DNA from: Winslowiella toletana
GTDB lineage: Bacteria > Pseudomonadota > Gammaproteobacteria > Enterobacterales > Enterobacteriaceae
Reading direction: 5' to 3'
DNA: 64,000 nucleotides
NCBI RefSeq assembly: GCF_032164335.1
Contig: NZ_CP134152.1
Location: 4,154,001-4,218,000 of the forward strand
This document shows, piece after piece, positions 11,557-22,701 of this stretch. The stretch's first letter is position 1; each line of letters starts with the position of its first letter. The notes beneath the pieces are model-generated. The model worked only from the letters and a program-made list of their open reading frames with translations. It was not told the DNA's origin and did no database searches. A program made the translations under genes and the position numbers.

Positions 11557-13041
11557 ATGAAGAAACTGCTCCCATTACTTATCGGCCTGAGCCTGGCGGG
11601 CTTCAGCGTCGCAAGTCAGGCAGAGAACCTGCTGCAAGTTTATCAGCAGGCGCGAATCACTAACCCTGACCTGCGCAGTTCTGCTGCCGACCGTGATGCT
11701 GCATTTGAAAAAATTAATGAAGCCCGCAGTCCGCTATTACCACAACTTGGTCTGGGCGCAGATTATACTTATAACAACGGTTATCGCGACAGCAGCGGCC
11801 TGCACTCCAATACCACCAGCGGCACATTACAATTAACGCAAACGCTGTTTGATATGTCTAAATGGCGCGCGCTGACGTTACAAGAAAAAAGTGCCGGCAT
11901 TCAGGACGTTACTTATCAGACCGCGCAGCAGTCGCTGATGCTGAATACCGCCACCGCCTATTTTAATGTTTTACGCGCCATTGACTCGCTTTCGTATATC
12001 GAAGCGCAGAAACAGTCGATTTACCGTCAGTTAGATCAGACCACTCAACGTTTTAACGTTGGCTTAGTGGCGATTACCGATGTGCAGAATGCGCGCGCGC
12101 AATATGACAGCGTGCTGGCGAGTGAAGTGTCCGCACGTAATGCGCTGGATAATACCGTTGAAATCCTGCGCCAGGTGACCGGCAACTACTATCCGTCACT
12201 GGCTTCACTGAATATCGACCGTTTCCAGACCGAAAAACCGCAGCCGGTAAATGCGCTGCTGAAGGAAGCGGAAAGCCGTAACCTGAGCCTGTTATCTGCG
12301 CGTCTGTCACAAGACCTGGCGCGTGAGCAGATTCGCTCGTCAGAAACCGGCCACATGCCAACTGTCGACCTGACTGCTTCTACCGGTATGTCGAACAGCA
12401 AATATGGCGGCAGCCGTGCCAATCAGTCCACTGGCTCCACTGATAGCATCACCGGCAGCAACCAGGTTGGCCTGAGCTTTACGCTTCCGCTGTACAGCGG
12501 CGGCGCGGTGACGTCCCAGGTGAAACAGGCGCAATACGCTTACGTCAGCGCCAGTGAGCAGCTGGAAAGCGCGCATCGCTCCACCGTACAAACCGTTCGC
12601 TCCTCATTTAACAACGTGAACGCGTCCATCAGCAGCATCAACGCCTACAAACAGGCAGTGGTTTCTGCGCAAAGTTCCCTGGATGCCATGGAAGCCGGTT
12701 ATCAGGTGGGTACCCGCACTATCGTTGATGTGCTGGATGCAACGACCACATTGTACAATGCCAAGCAGCAGCTTTCTGATGCCCGTTATGACTATATGAT
12801 TAACGAACTGAACATCAAATCTGCTCTGGGTACGCTGAACGAACAGGATCTGTCGGCACTGAACACCCGTTTAGGCAAGGATGTTTCCACTGCGCCTGAC
12901 GCTGTTGCGCCAGTAGATCCGCAGCAGGATGCCGCTGCCAACAACACGAATCTGGATCAGGCTCCGGTACAAACGCAGGCCACACCTGCCGCTGCGCCGC
13001 GTCAATCAGCCAGTACTGGCCGTAACCCATTCAGTCAGTAA
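11557..13041 (+). CDS. tolC: Outer-membrane efflux channel TolC
   Basis: TolC forms the trimeric outer-membrane/periplasmic tunnel used by AcrAB, EmrAB, MacAB and type I secretion. The product has 494 residues (E. coli 493) with signal peptide MKKLLPLLIGLSLAGFSVAS-QA. Mature ENLLQVYQQAR is followed by two repeated alpha-barrel/beta-barrel halves, visible in RFNVGLVAITDVQNARAQYD and its partner YQVGTRTIVDVLDATTTLYN. Start at 11557: the ATG six bases after AAGGA. An alternative ATG two codons upstream and a much longer open frame are not supported by the family. The poorly conserved Pro/Ala/Gln-rich C-terminal tail (about 455-494) is typical. Confidence 0.98.
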   Translation: MKKLLPLLIGLSLAGFSVASQAENLLQVYQQARITNPDLRSSAADRDAAFEKINEARSPLLPQLGLGADYTYNNGYRDSSGLHSNTTSGTLQLTQTLFDMSKWRALTLQEKSAGIQDVTYQTAQQSLMLNTATAYFNVLRAIDSLSYIEAQKQSIYRQLDQTTQRFNVGLVAITDVQNARAQYDSVLASEVSARNALDNTVEILRQVTGNYYPSLASLNIDRFQTEKPQPVNALLKEAESRNLSLLSARLSQDLAREQIRSSETGHMPTVDLTASTGMSNSKYGGSRANQSTGSTDSITGSNQVGLSFTLPLYSGGAVTSQVKQAQYAYVSASEQLESAHRSTVQTVRSSFNNVNASISSINAYKQAVVSAQSSLDAMEAGYQVGTRTIVDVLDATTTLYNAKQQLSDARYDYMINELNIKSALGTLNEQDLSALNTRLGKDVSTAPDAVAPVDPQQDAAANNTNLDQAPVQTQATPAAAPRQSASTGRNPFSQ

Positions 13042-13049
13042 GTGATACC

Positions 13050-13072
13050 GGGGGCAGTCATCGCTGTCCCCC
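13050..13072 (+). terminator. Possible terminator of tolC
   Basis: A GGGGG...CAG / CTG...CCCCC imperfect stem with a short TCATCG loop and CTTC tail lies just after the tolC stop. The stem has one bulge and no long T-run. Confidence 0.45.
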
Positions 13073-13188
13073 TTCACAATCAAACGTATAGCTAAGTAAA
13101 GATCCCCATTCCATCTGGCTTCACCGCTTCAAATTTCACCACTCTTCCCCTATTCTATGCACTACCTTTGGGCACAGGACAGATTGCT

Positions 13189-13851
13189 ATGAAACGGACT
13201 AAACAAATTAAACATGCCTCCTTCCGTAAGAGTTGGAGCGCACGTCATTTAACGCCAGTTGCGCTGGCCGTTACTGCTGTATTTATGCTGGCTGGCTGTG
13301 AACAGTCAGATGAAACCGTCTCCATGTTCCAGAATGCAGATGATTGTGCAAAAGCCAACCCTGGCCAGAGCGCACAATGCACCACTGCTTATAATAACGC
13401 CTTGAAAGAAGCCGAAAAAACCGCGCCTAAATATGCGACTCGCGAAGACTGCGTGGCTGAGTTTGGTGAAAGCCAGTGCCAGCAGACTCCAGCGCAGGCC
13501 GGTGTAGGTACCACTAACAATGCTGAAGCTCAGCAAAGTGGCAGCTTCTGGATGCCGCTGATGGCGGGCTATATGATGGGCCGTATGATGAGCGGTGGCG
13601 CATCACAACCGTTGTTTACCTCACGCGCACCGAACAGCCCGGCTAACGGTAAGTTTGTTGATGCCAGCGGTCGTAATTATGGTAATGCCACTTCCGGCCG
13701 CACCATGACCGTACCGAAAACCGCACTGGCGCCAAAACCAGCAACCACCAGCACCGTGACGCGCGGCGGCTTTGGTGAGAGCGTGGCGAAGCAAAACAGC
13801 ATGCAGCGTAACAGCGCCGCTTCTGGCACCAGTCGTTCTTACGGAGGCTAA
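13189..13851 (+). CDS. ygiB: DUF1190 lipoprotein YgiB
   Basis: The 220-residue protein has an N-terminal hydrophobic segment ending in a lipobox-like LAGC (Cys about residue 37) after a basic start [16 protein letters not shown]. It continues with the YgiB pattern [45 protein letters not shown] and a Ser/Gly/Thr-rich tail with [14 protein letters not shown]. Function is unknown. YgiB sits with the ATP-grasp protein YgiC downstream of tolC, and the set has been called the tolC-ygiBC operon. The ATG at 13189 gives the family N-terminus. Confidence 0.94.
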   Translation: MKRTKQIKHASFRKSWSARHLTPVALAVTAVFMLAGCEQSDETVSMFQNADDCAKANPGQSAQCTTAYNNALKEAEKTAPKYATREDCVAEFGESQCQQTPAQAGVGTTNNAEAQQSGSFWMPLMAGYMMGRMMSGGASQPLFTSRAPNSPANGKFVDASGRNYGNATSGRTMTVPKTALAPKPATTSTVTRGGFGESVAKQNSMQRNSAASGTSRSYGG

Positions 13852-13859
13852 TCAGCCCG

Positions 13860-15020
13860 ATGAAGCGCATTGCGATTACCGAACGACCTGACTGGCGCGA
13901 AAAAGCCACCGAATACGGCTTTCGCTTTCACACCATGCACGGCGAACCGTACTGGTGTGAAGATGCTTATTACCAGTTCACACTGCCGCAGATTGATTAC
14001 CTGGAAGACACCACCCGCGAGCTGCACCAGATGTGCCTGCAGGTGGTAGAGAAAGTGGTCAACAGTGACGCGCTGATGACCAAATTTCGCATTCCCAAAC
14101 ACACCTGGGACTTTGTCCGTCAGTCGTGGAAAACCTCGCAGCCGTCGCTCTATTCGCGTCTGGATTTAGCATGGGATGGCGAGGGTGATGCCAAGCTGCT
14201 GGAAAACAACGCCGACACGCCAACCTCATTGTATGAAGCGGCATTTTTTCAGTGGATTTGGCTGGAAGATCAGCTGAATGCCGGCCAGCTGCCTGCCGGA
14301 ACAGACCAGTTTAATAGTCTGCAGGAAAAACTGATCGAGCGGTTTACTGAGCTGCATCAGCAACATGGGTTTAGCTGGCTGCACTTCGCCTGCTGTCGCG
14401 ATACCGATGAAGATCGTGGTACGGTGCAATATCTGCAAGACTGTGCCACCGAAGCGGGCTTACCCTCTGAGTTCCTGTATATGGATGAAATCGGCCTCGG
14501 CGAAAAAGGCCAGTTTACCGATATTCACGATCAGGTAATTGGTAATCTGTTCAAGCTCTACCCGTGGGAATTTATGCTGCGCGAGATGTTCTCCACCAAG
14601 CTGGAAGACGCTGGCGTCCGCTGGCTGGAACCGGCGTGGAAGAGCATTATTTCCAATAAAGCCTTGCTGCCGTTATTGTGGGAAATGTTCCCAAATCATC
14701 CTAACCTGCTGCCGGCTTACTTTGCCGAGGATGATGTGCCGCCAATGGATAAATACGTGGTGAAACCGCTGTTCTCACGTGAAGGTGCGAATATCCGCAT
14801 CGTGGAAAACGGTGAGGAAATCGCGCGTGTTGACGGGCCATACGGTGAAGAAGGCATGATTGTTCAGCAATTTCATGAACTGCCTAAATTCGGCGACAGT
14901 TACACGCTGATCGGCAGCTGGCTGATTAACGATCAACCAGCCGGTATTGGCTTACGTGAAGATCGCGCCCTGATCACTCAGGATCTTTCGCGCTTTTATC
15001 CGCACGCCTTTATCGAATAA
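13860..15020 (+). CDS. ygiC: Glutathionylspermidine synthase-family ATP-grasp protein YgiC
   Basis: The 386-residue product matches YgiC and the synthetase domain of glutathionylspermidine synthase (GSP_synth). It begins [21 protein letters not shown], has [20 protein letters not shown] in the ATP-grasp core, and later [19 protein letters not shown] and [16 protein letters not shown]. coli YgiC has been reported to use peptides, but its physiological substrate is not established. The start codon lies eight bases after the ygiB stop, consistent with one operon. Confidence 0.95.
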   Translation: MKRIAITERPDWREKATEYGFRFHTMHGEPYWCEDAYYQFTLPQIDYLEDTTRELHQMCLQVVEKVVNSDALMTKFRIPKHTWDFVRQSWKTSQPSLYSRLDLAWDGEGDAKLLENNADTPTSLYEAAFFQWIWLEDQLNAGQLPAGTDQFNSLQEKLIERFTELHQQHGFSWLHFACCRDTDEDRGTVQYLQDCATEAGLPSEFLYMDEIGLGEKGQFTDIHDQVIGNLFKLYPWEFMLREMFSTKLEDAGVRWLEPAWKSIISNKALLPLLWEMFPNHPNLLPAYFAEDDVPPMDKYVVKPLFSREGANIRIVENGEEIARVDGPYGEEGMIVQQFHELPKFGDSYTLIGSWLINDQPAGIGLREDRALITQDLSRFYPHAFIE

Positions 15021-15074
15021 GTCCTGCCGATTGTCGGGGGCGGCTTCTCGCCGCCCATAACAATCTTCAGTAAC

Positions 15075-15860
15075 TCAACCTACCTGCACCGAAAGCATAC
15101 TCAATGATGCCATTTCAATTCCGTCAACCGGGATCGAAATCGCTTCATCTGGCGCTCTGGCTCCCAGCACATACAGCAGCGGCAGATAGTGTTCAGGTGT
15201 CGGATTCGATAAGGCAGCACCTTCGTGACGCATAAAATTCACCAACGGATGTTCCTCATCCGGCCCCTGCCAGTCGAGATTATCGCGCACATACTGATTA
15301 AACGACTCAGCCCACGGATAAGCGGCTGCTTCACCCTGCCAGCGCGCCATCCGCAGGTTATGCACCACGTTGCCGCTGGCCACAATCATAATCCCCTGCT
15401 CGCGCAGAGCGGCCAGCTTACGTCCCAGTTCGAAATGATATGCCGCGGGTTTAGTGCCATCGACGCTTAACTGCACCACCGGAATATCCGCATCCGGGTA
15501 CATTTTAATCAGCACGCCCCAGGAGCCATGATCGAGGCCCCACTCCTGATCGAGCTGCACCTCAACCGGCGACAACGCATCCGCAATCTGCTGCGCCAGT
15601 GCTGGCGAGCCAGCGGCGCGATAGTGAGTATCAAACAGTGCCTGCGGAAAGTTACCGAAATCATGGATGGTGCGGGGCTGCGCCATCGCCGTTACTGCGG
15701 TGCCGCGCGTATACCAGTGGGCAGAAACCGCAATAATCGCTTTCGGGCGCGGCAGGGTTTCACCCAGTTTACGCCAGCTTTCGGTATAGATATTGTCTTC
15801 CAGCACGTTCATTGGGCTGCCGTGACCCAGGAAAAGAGCCGGCATACGTATTTGACTCAT
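15075..15860 (-). CDS. ygiD: 4,5-DOPA dioxygenase extradiol (YgiD)
   Basis: The 261-residue protein has the LigB-type extradiol dioxygenase fold. FLGHGSPMNV carries one metal-binding His, VSAHWYTRG another, and GSWGVLIKMYPDADIPVVQLS and SGNVVHNLRMARW carry the remaining active-site segments; TPEHYLPLLYVLGA closes the domain. E. coli YgiD cleaves L-DOPA in vitro to the betalain precursor class; its physiological substrate is not firmly known. It is convergent to ygiC with a GC-rich hairpin between them (about 15036-15054) and divergent from zupT. Confidence 0.94.
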   Translation of the reverse strand: MSQIRMPALFLGHGSPMNVLEDNIYTESWRKLGETLPRPKAIIAVSAHWYTRGTAVTAMAQPRTIHDFGNFPQALFDTHYRAAGSPALAQQIADALSPVEVQLDQEWGLDHGSWGVLIKMYPDADIPVVQLSVDGTKPAAYHFELGRKLAALREQGIMIVASGNVVHNLRMARWQGEAAAYPWAESFNQYVRDNLDWQGPDEEHPLVNFMRHEGAALSNPTPEHYLPLLYVLGARAPDEAISIPVDGIEMASLSMLSVQVG

Positions 15861-16012
15861 TATTCATCCCCGGAAAGAGTAGTATGGTTAATAGTGGTTA
15901 CCTTACGCCGTTTACTGACCGGAAGAACTCGGATAACGGTGATGAAGATGGTCAATAAATTTGAATAGCCACTGAATGATGACGTGCAGAGAACTAATTT
16001 ACGGAGAGTGAG

Positions 16013-16780
16013 ATGTCAGTACCGTTGCTGTTGACGATTCTCGCGGGCGCTGCCACCTTTATCGGCGCTCTGTTGGGGGTTATTGGACAAAAACCGTCTA
16101 ATCGTCTGTTAGCTTTCGCCCTCGGCTTTGCCGCTGGAATTATGTTATTGATTTCATTAATGGAAATGTTGCCCGCGGCGCTGCATACACCAGGTATGCC
16201 ACCGATGCTGGGTTACGGCATGTTTATGCTCGGCCTGCTGGGTTATTTTGCGCTGGATCGTATGGTGCCGCATCAGCATCCGCAGGATATGAACCACAGC
16301 AGCGGGCAGCCGCAGAATCTGCGACGCACCGCGATTCTGCTGACGCTTGGCATCAGTTTGCACAACTTTCCTGAAGGTATTGCTACCTATGTTACTGCCA
16401 GCAGCGATCTTGAACTGGGGCTTGGCGTCGCGCTGGCGGTCGCTATCCACAATATTCCTGAGGGGCTGGCAGTTGCCGGACCGATGTATGCCGCCACCGG
16501 CTCAAAAAGAAAAGCTATATTTTGGGCCTGTGTTTCCGGTATGGCCGAGATTCTTGGCGGTCTGCTGGCATTTATGCTGCTCGGTCCAATGGTATCGCCG
16601 GTCATTATGGCCGCAGTGATGGCCGCAGTTGCCGGTATTATGGTGGCGCTGTCGGTAGATGAACTGATGCCGCTGGCGAAAGAGATCGATCCGCACAATA
16701 ACCCCAGCTATGGCGTACTCTGTGGCATGACGGTAATGGGATTCAGTCTGGCGTTACTGCAAAGTACCGGAGCCGGTTGA
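16013..16780 (+). CDS. zupT: Zinc transporter ZupT (ZIP family)
   Basis: ZupT imports zinc and other divalent metals across the inner membrane. The 255-residue product has eight predicted membrane segments. The two diagnostic metal-binding motifs are HNFPEG (TM4) and HNIPEG (TM5). A His-rich cytoplasmic loop ([13 protein letters not shown]) lies between TM3 and TM4. The ATG follows ACGGAGAGTGAG. It is divergent from ygiD and convergent with ribB; the downstream gap has two hairpins (about 16783-16804 and 16838-16858). Confidence 0.96.
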   Translation: MSVPLLLTILAGAATFIGALLGVIGQKPSNRLLAFALGFAAGIMLLISLMEMLPAALHTPGMPPMLGYGMFMLGLLGYFALDRMVPHQHPQDMNHSSGQPQNLRRTAILLTLGISLHNFPEGIATYVTASSDLELGLGVALAVAIHNIPEGLAVAGPMYAATGSKRKAIFWACVSGMAEILGGLLAFMLLGPMVSPVIMAAVMAAVAGIMVALSVDELMPLAKEIDPHNNPSYGVLCGMTVMGFSLALLQSTGAG

Positions 16781-16863
16781 GGTGGGGAGCCATTTTCGGC
16801 TCCCTCATGATGGCATGCAGAGTGCAAATCCTCTTTACGGGCGGCGAAAACGCCGCCTGGAGA

Positions 16864-17502
16864 TTAACGGCTCTGGCGGTAAGCGATTAAATCATCAATC
16901 GTGACAACCGGCATATCATGCTGTTTAGCAAACACAATAACCTCAGGCGCATGCGCCATTGAACCGTCGTCGTTCGTCAGTTCGCACAGTACACCTGCAG
17001 GTTTGAACCCAGCCAGCGTCACCAGATCAATGGTAGCTTCAGTGTGGCCGCCGCGAGACAGCACGCCGCCCTGATGCGCACGCAACGGGAACACGTGTCC
17101 AGGACGATTCAGATCAGAGGGTTTTGCATCATCGGCAATCGCGGCCTTGATGGTGGTCAGCCGATCGGATGCCGAGACCCCGGTAGTGACGCCTTCAGCC
17201 GCTTCGATTGTCACGGTGAAGCCGGTGCCATAGGAGCTGGTGTTATTTTCCACCATCATCGGTAATTCAAGCTGCTGGCGGCGTTCTTCATTGATGCACA
17301 GGCAGACAATGCCGCTGCCGTGGCGAATGGTTAATGCCATTTGTTCAACCGTCATGGTCTCTGCCGCGAAGATCATATCACCTTCGTTTTCACGATTTTC
17401 ATCGTCGAGTACCATTACGCCGCGACCTTCACGCAGCGCTGCAATTGCACGTTCTACACGCTGTTCCGGCGTGCCAAATTCAGAAAGTAGCGTCTGATTC
17501 AT
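16864..17502 (-). CDS. ribB: 3,4-dihydroxy-2-butanone 4-phosphate synthase
   Basis: RibB converts ribulose-5-phosphate to the four-carbon precursor of riboflavin. The 212-residue product has the signature [18 protein letters not shown] (acidic metal-binding loop), [21 protein letters not shown] and [19 protein letters not shown] motifs of the family. It is a stand-alone RibB, with no fused GTP cyclohydrolase II domain. A complete FMN riboswitch lies in its leader (17613-17758), so expression should fall when FMN is plentiful. Confidence 0.97.
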   Translation of the reverse strand: MNQTLLSEFGTPEQRVERAIAALREGRGVMVLDDENRENEGDMIFAAETMTVEQMALTIRHGSGIVCLCINEERRQQLELPMMVENNTSSYGTGFTVTIEAAEGVTTGVSASDRLTTIKAAIADDAKPSDLNRPGHVFPLRAHQGGVLSRGGHTEATIDLVTLAGFKPAGVLCELTNDDGSMAHAPEVIVFAKQHDMPVVTIDDLIAYRQSR

Positions 17503-17612
17503 GGTAAATAAACCTTATAAAGTGTATGGGTTACCAGAATCAGGGCGATCTTGAGGAGTGTCATGCAGTGACAAAAAATAACGCGCGGCGAGCAAAAGCC
17601 CGACAAATATCG

Positions 17613-17758
17613 TTACTCTCTCCCATCCGGACTCTAACCGTCGGCCCCGGAATTACACCGGGTCTGCTGACCTTCGGGCCTGGCGACCAGAAGCGCTCGC
17701 GGGCTTTCAGCGTGAGCTGATTTACCGCCGGTGGGGAATTTCGCCCCGCCCTGAGAAT
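17613..17758 (-). promoter_or_regulatory. FMN riboswitch (RFN element) of ribB
   Basis: Read on the minus strand the element begins CTTATTCTCAGGGCGGGG and ends GATGGGAGAGAGTAACG, the hallmark 5' and 3' conserved blocks of the RFN aptamer. In between are the conserved CCCCACCGGCGGTAA hairpin, AGCCCGCGAGCG, the GGTCAGCAGACCCGGTGTA segment and CCGACGGTTAGAGTCCGGAT. All parts of the six-helix junction are present. It lies about 110 bp upstream of the ribB ATG, the usual arrangement in enterobacteria. Confidence 0.97.
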
Positions 17759-17941
17759 AAGCGAACTCACTATAGCGCCAATAAAAAATCAGAGCAACGA
17801 ACAAAAACAGCAAATTGTTATGCGCAGTGCTTCTTTAAGCCCCCGGCGGCCAGAAGTCTCACGGCGATGCAGTTTTAAGGTTTATCCTTTTGGCTTCTGG
17901 CATTACACTTACAAGATACTTGTTGCGACCAGGAAACCGCC

Positions 17942-18229
17942 ATGATCGACCCGAAAAAAATTGAACAACTTGCTCGTCAGGTTCATGAATCTATGCCGAA
18001 GGGCATTCGTGAATTCGGCGACGACGTTGAGAAGAAGATCCGTCAGGTATTGCAGGCACAGTTGACGCGCATGGATCTGGTAAATCGTGAAGAGTTTGAT
18101 GTTCAGACGCAGGTGTTACTGCGCACGCGTGAAAAGCTGTCCGCGCTGGAACAGCGTCTGGCTACGCTGGAAAGCCGCGCAACAGAAACGGCGCCGCAAG
18201 CCGTGATTAAGACTGAAGACCCGCAATAA
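17942..18229 (+). CDS. ubiK: Ubiquinone biosynthesis accessory factor UbiK
   Basis: UbiK (YqiC, BMFP family) binds UbiJ and helps assemble the soluble ubiquinone-biosynthesis complex. The 95-residue protein has the N-terminal amphipathic region [39 protein letters not shown] and a C-terminal coiled coil [20 protein letters not shown]. The length fits the family (about 80-120). It is divergent from ribB, and the intergenic region holds the ribB riboswitch and both promoters. Confidence 0.94.
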   Translation: MIDPKKIEQLARQVHESMPKGIREFGDDVEKKIRQVLQAQLTRMDLVNREEFDVQTQVLLRTREKLSALEQRLATLESRATETAPQAVIKTEDPQ

Positions 18230-18237
18230 TCAGTCAA

Positions 18238-18270
18238 AATAGCGGGACAAGCCTGAGCCGTCCCGCTATT
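18238..18270. terminator. Terminator between convergent ubiK and hldE
   Basis: An eleven-base stem AATAGCGGGAC / GTCCCGCTATT fills the gap between ubiK and the convergent hldE. The A/T ends of the stem can serve as U-tracts in either direction. Confidence 0.75.
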
Positions 18271-18276
18271 TAAGCA

Positions 18277-19707
18277 TCAGCTTTTGGCTGAGCGGATGCT
18301 TTTAATGATATTGCTGGTAGAGATGCCGTCTTCAAAATTCAGCACCCGCACGTCGCCGCCGTTTGCCCACACTTCTTTGCTGCCGGCAATGTCTTCCGGT
18401 TTGTAATCTCCGCCTTTAACCAGCAGATCCGGTAGTACATCGGCAATTAAACGCTGTGGCGTGTCCTCTTCAAAAGCCACCACCCAATCTACCGCTTCCA
18501 GCGCACCCAGCACGATCATGCGATTAATCAGTGGATTAACCGGACGGCTTTCGCCCTTCAGGCGCTTCGTCGATGCATCGCTGTTCACCGCCACAATCAG
18601 ACGGTCGCCCAGCTTGCGCGCGTTCGCCAGATAAGAGACGTGACCAGCATGCAGAATGTCGAAACAGCCGTTGGTCATCACCACTTTCTCGCCGCGTTTC
18701 CGTGCCTGCTCCACCGCATGCTTCAGCTGGGCTTCATTCATAACGCCAAAGCCGGTTTCCGGGCGCGCATGAATGGCATTTTCCAGTTCAACCGTGCTGA
18801 CGGTTGAGGTTCCCAGCTTGCCTACCACCACGCCCGCTGCGGCATTCGCCATAAAGCAAGCTTCTTCCAGCGAATCTCCGGCCGCCAGCGTTGCCGCCAG
18901 CACGCCAATCACCGTATCGCCCGCACCGGTAACATCAAACACTTCCTGCGCCTGAGTCGGCAGATGCAGCGGTTCTTTACCCGGTTGCAGCAGCGTCATA
19001 CCATTTTCTGAACGCGTCACCAGCAGCGCCGACAGCTCAAAGTCAGCAATCAGCTTCATACCGCGTTCAACAATCTGCTCTTCGTTGTGGCACTTACCAA
19101 CCACCGCCTCAAACTCGGAGAAGTTCGGCGTTAACAGTGTTGCACCGCGATAGCGGGCAAAATCAGTACCTTTTGGATCCACCAGCACCGGCACACCGGC
19201 ATCGCGCGCCAGCTTAATCATCGCTTCGACGCTGGCCAGTGCACCTTTGGCATAATCAGAGAGCACCAGCGCACCAATAGACGGCAGAGCAGTCGAAATT
19301 CGATCGTGGATCGGCTGCGGATCGACACCTTCAAATCCCTCTTCGAAATCAAGACGGATCAGCTGTTGATTACGGGAAAGAATGCGTAACTTAGTGATGG
19401 TTGGATGAGTGGGCACCGCAACAAAATCACACTGAACGTTGACGCTACCGAGGGTAGCACTCAGCGCCTGTGCCGCATCATCAATGCCGGTTAACCCTAC
19501 CAGCCGCGATTCGGCCCCCAATGAAGCAATATTCATTGCCACGTTAGCCGCGCCGCCGGGGCGATCTTCGACATTGTCCACTTTGACTACCGGCACCGGC
19601 GCTTCCGGTGAAATACGGCTGGTTGGGCCATACCAGTAGCGATCTAACATGACATCACCAACTACCAGCACGCCTGCGCGGTTAAAATCGGGCAGTGTTA
19701 CTTTCAT
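18277..19707 (-). CDS. hldE: Bifunctional heptose-7-phosphate kinase / heptose-1-phosphate adenylyltransferase
   Basis: HldE carries out two steps of ADP-L-glycero-D-manno-heptose synthesis for the LPS inner core. The 476-residue product has an N-terminal PfkB-type kinase domain (GGAANVAMN at about 53-61, [11 protein letters not shown] near 262 with the catalytic Asp). The C-terminal nucleotidyltransferase domain begins near residue 343 with [16 protein letters not shown], which carries the HxGH motif. The ATG at 19707 follows GGAG by eight bases; a GTG three codons upstream is less likely. It follows glnE on the same strand. Confidence 0.97.
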   Translation of the reverse strand: MKVTLPDFNRAGVLVVGDVMLDRYWYGPTSRISPEAPVPVVKVDNVEDRPGGAANVAMNIASLGAESRLVGLTGIDDAAQALSATLGSVNVQCDFVAVPTHPTITKLRILSRNQQLIRLDFEEGFEGVDPQPIHDRISTALPSIGALVLSDYAKGALASVEAMIKLARDAGVPVLVDPKGTDFARYRGATLLTPNFSEFEAVVGKCHNEEQIVERGMKLIADFELSALLVTRSENGMTLLQPGKEPLHLPTQAQEVFDVTGAGDTVIGVLAATLAAGDSLEEACFMANAAAGVVVGKLGTSTVSTVELENAIHARPETGFGVMNEAQLKHAVEQARKRGEKVVMTNGCFDILHAGHVSYLANARKLGDRLIVAVNSDASTKRLKGESRPVNPLINRMIVLGALEAVDWVVAFEEDTPQRLIADVLPDLLVKGGDYKPEDIAGSKEVWANGGDVRVLNFEDGISTSNIIKSIRSAKS

Positions 19708-19792
19708 TCCTGACACTCCAGACTGCAGAAAAATATTGCGCGGGATAATAGCATAATTGCTAAAAACTCTGTCTATCCCGGCGGGATAGCAA

Positions 19793-22639
19793 TCAGGCTT
19801 CCAGCCAGCGTTTCCAGCTGGCGGTTACGCCGTCTCGCGCCTCAATAAAGCTCTCATCATCAACATGCCCCGGCAACTCCTGCAATGCCAGGTGATGCAG
19901 CTCATCACGCAGGGTGACGTAGGCGTTGGTCAGCGCTTTGGCTTCGCCCTCATCCATCCGCTCATAATTTGCCATTAACTCGAGTATGCGCACGTTATCT
20001 GACCAGCGCGTCAGCTTCGGTTCTTGCGAAGCGTAACGTAGGACAAGATATTGCGTAATGAATTCAATGTCCGTGATGCCACCCGCATCCGCTTTGATGT
20101 CCCAGCGCCCTTTATGTTTGCTGCCAAGATGCGCACGCATTTTTTCCCGCATCTCGCGCACTTCAGTTTTCAACTGCTCAGCATCGCGCGGCAGACAGAG
20201 TATTCCGCGACGAATATCATCAAAACGTCGGCTGAGTGCCGCTTCACCATAAACGATACGCGCACGTACCAGCGCCTGATGCTCCCAGGTCCAGGCTTCA
20301 TTGCGCTGATAGTCATCGAAAGCATCAAAGGTGCTGACCAGCATCCCGGCGGCACCTGAAGGACGCAGGCGGGCATCCACTTCGTACAGAATGCCCGACG
20401 AAGTGCGGGTGCTGAACAGATGCATAATGCGTTGCGCCAGCCGCAGATAGAACTGGCGTCCGTCGATACTGCGCTCGCCGTCGGTTACAGAATCATTCGG
20501 GCAGTCGTGCAAAAACACCAGATCGAGATCGGAACTGTAGCCCAGCTCCCAGCCGCCCAGCTTGCCATAACCGATGACCGCGAAACCGCGCTCGCCTTCA
20601 CCGGTCAGATGTGACGGCTGACCATAGCGCTGCACCATCATATTCCACGCCTGCTGCACCACCGACTCGATAATCGCTTCTGCCAGCCAGGTTAAATGGT
20701 CGCTGACTTTCATCACCGGCAGCGTTTCAGCGATATCCGCCGCGGCAATACGCAGATGCTGCGCCTGTTTAAACTGGCGCAGTGCTTCCAGCTGCTGCTC
20801 TTCATCATCTTCCGGAATGCGCAGCAGATACTGACGCAGTTCGTCACGGTAGGCATCGGTGGCGGTCGGCTGATAAAGCGTGGCCGGATCAAGCAGTTCG
20901 TCGAGCAGCAATGGATGGCGCGACAGCTGGCTGGCCAGCATCGGTGACGCGGCACACAGGCGAATAAGATGACGTAATGCGCCATGAAATTCGGTCAACA
21001 GCTCAAGATAGGTACTGCGCGTAACCACGCCGAGCAGCAGCGGCGTCAGACGGCTAAGGGTAATTGCCGCATCATCACGCGGGCAGACCTCACTCAGTAA
21101 TCGCGGCATTAGCTGATCGAGCGCCTGGCGGCCGCGCGGTCCAATGGTGCGCTTATCCACATCATGGCGAAAATCCGTCAGTTCCCGCAGCAGGCTGTGG
21201 CGACCAATGTCGTCCAGATGCGGCACCAGCGGAGCCAGTTCAATCTCTTCCAGCTTATCCTGCCACAGCACGCCGTAATCGGCCCCCTGCTGATTCTCAT
21301 CAATTTCCGGCGCATCATCACCAATCAGTTCGTCGAAAATAGCCCGTACCGCCGCCATATGCTTATCAAGCCCGGCGTGCAGCGCCTGCCAGTCGGCGAA
21401 GCCCATCGCCCACGCCAGCCGCGCGCGGTTAAGCTCGTCAGCAGGCAAAGTTTGGGTCTGTTCATCATTAATGCTCTGTAACAGGTTTTCCAGCCGGCGT
21501 AAAAACAGGTAGCTGTCATGCAGCTGATCGATCTGCGATGCAGGCAACAAATTCAATGCGCCAATCGACTCGAGGGTTGGCAACAGTGAACGCAGTTGCA
21601 GCGAGCGCTCACGTCCACCGCGTATCAGCTGAAATACCTGCACGATAAATTCGGTTTCGCGAATCCCGCCGGCACCGAGCTTAATATTGTCAGTCAGGCC
21701 ACGACGTCGCACTTCACGCGCAATCATGCCTTTCATATTGCGCAGTGACTGAATCACACTGAAATCGATATAGCGGCGGAAAACAAAGGGCCGCAGCATC
21801 TGGCGTAATTCCAGACTCCAGCGGTCATCTTTGTCACCCATCAGTCGCGCTTTCACCATCGCGTAGCGCTCCCAGTCACGCCCCTGCTCCTGGTAATAAT
21901 CTTCCAGTGCGGCAAAACTCAACACCAGCGGCCCGCTGTCACCAAACGGACGCAGACGCATATCAACGCGATAGACAAAGCCATCCATCGTTGGCTGATC
22001 GAGCACTTTGATCAGCCGTTGCCCCAGCCGCGTGAAGAACTGCGCGTTATCCAGCTCGCGACGGCCACCGTGCGTAGCGCCATTTTCCGGATAAGAGAAA
22101 ATCAGATCGATATCCGAGGAGAAATTCAGCTCACCGCCGCCGAGTTTACCCATGCCGAGAATCAGCAGCGGCTGCGCTTCGCCTGCGGCATTACAAGGCG
22201 TACCCAGATCCTTGCAGCACGCCTGATACAGCCAGTCGCGCGCGGTGACAATCAACGTCTCTGCCAGCACGCTCAGCTGCTGCAAGGATTGTTCCGTGCT
22301 GCTGGTTGCCAGCGTCTGCATCCAGGCAATACGCACCAGCATATGACGACGAAACAGCCGCAGCTCGCGCATCAGCGCATTCTCATCGGCCACTGTCGCC
22401 AGCTGATTGTCCAGCCACTGTTGATAATGCTGCCATTCATCAGGCTGTGGTGCCACCTGCACTATCTGCTGCCACCAGTGCGGATGCTGAGCAACGTTTT
22501 CACTGATGAAATCGCTGAACGCCAGCACTGCCTGCTGCTGTGCGCTGAACTCAGTTAACGGCAGACTTAACCGCTCAGTCGCTTTTACGGCTTGCTCCAG
22601 CAACAGCGGCGGCAACGGTTGTGATAACGATGGCAACAT
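19793..22639 (-). CDS. glnE: Glutamine synthetase adenylyltransferase/deadenylase
   Basis: GlnE adenylylates and deadenylylates glutamine synthetase in response to PII and glutamine. The 948-residue product contains two nucleotidyltransferase domains with the paired signatures [18 protein letters not shown] (N-terminal, deadenylylase) and [18 protein letters not shown] (C-terminal, adenylylase), each with the DxD metal site. A central regulatory domain and PII/UTase-like helical regions lie between. The ATG at 22639 lies five bases after GGGAG; an in-frame GTG two codons earlier overlaps the ribosome-binding site. It sits between ygiF and hldE as in E. coli. Confidence 0.97.
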   Translation of the reverse strand: MLPSLSQPLPPLLLEQAVKATERLSLPLTEFSAQQQAVLAFSDFISENVAQHPHWWQQIVQVAPQPDEWQHYQQWLDNQLATVADENALMRELRLFRRHMLVRIAWMQTLATSSTEQSLQQLSVLAETLIVTARDWLYQACCKDLGTPCNAAGEAQPLLILGMGKLGGGELNFSSDIDLIFSYPENGATHGGRRELDNAQFFTRLGQRLIKVLDQPTMDGFVYRVDMRLRPFGDSGPLVLSFAALEDYYQEQGRDWERYAMVKARLMGDKDDRWSLELRQMLRPFVFRRYIDFSVIQSLRNMKGMIAREVRRRGLTDNIKLGAGGIRETEFIVQVFQLIRGGRERSLQLRSLLPTLESIGALNLLPASQIDQLHDSYLFLRRLENLLQSINDEQTQTLPADELNRARLAWAMGFADWQALHAGLDKHMAAVRAIFDELIGDDAPEIDENQQGADYGVLWQDKLEEIELAPLVPHLDDIGRHSLLRELTDFRHDVDKRTIGPRGRQALDQLMPRLLSEVCPRDDAAITLSRLTPLLLGVVTRSTYLELLTEFHGALRHLIRLCAASPMLASQLSRHPLLLDELLDPATLYQPTATDAYRDELRQYLLRIPEDDEEQQLEALRQFKQAQHLRIAAADIAETLPVMKVSDHLTWLAEAIIESVVQQAWNMMVQRYGQPSHLTGEGERGFAVIGYGKLGGWELGYSSDLDLVFLHDCPNDSVTDGERSIDGRQFYLRLAQRIMHLFSTRTSSGILYEVDARLRPSGAAGMLVSTFDAFDDYQRNEAWTWEHQALVRARIVYGEAALSRRFDDIRRGILCLPRDAEQLKTEVREMREKMRAHLGSKHKGRWDIKADAGGITDIEFITQYLVLRYASQEPKLTRWSDNVRILELMANYERMDEGEAKALTNAYVTLRDELHHLALQELPGHVDDESFIEARDGVTASWKRWLEA

Positions 22640-22701
22640 AAACACTCCCTGATGACGATAGCGAAAAACGGGGATGTCGCCCCGTAGGATTTACTCAATA
22701 A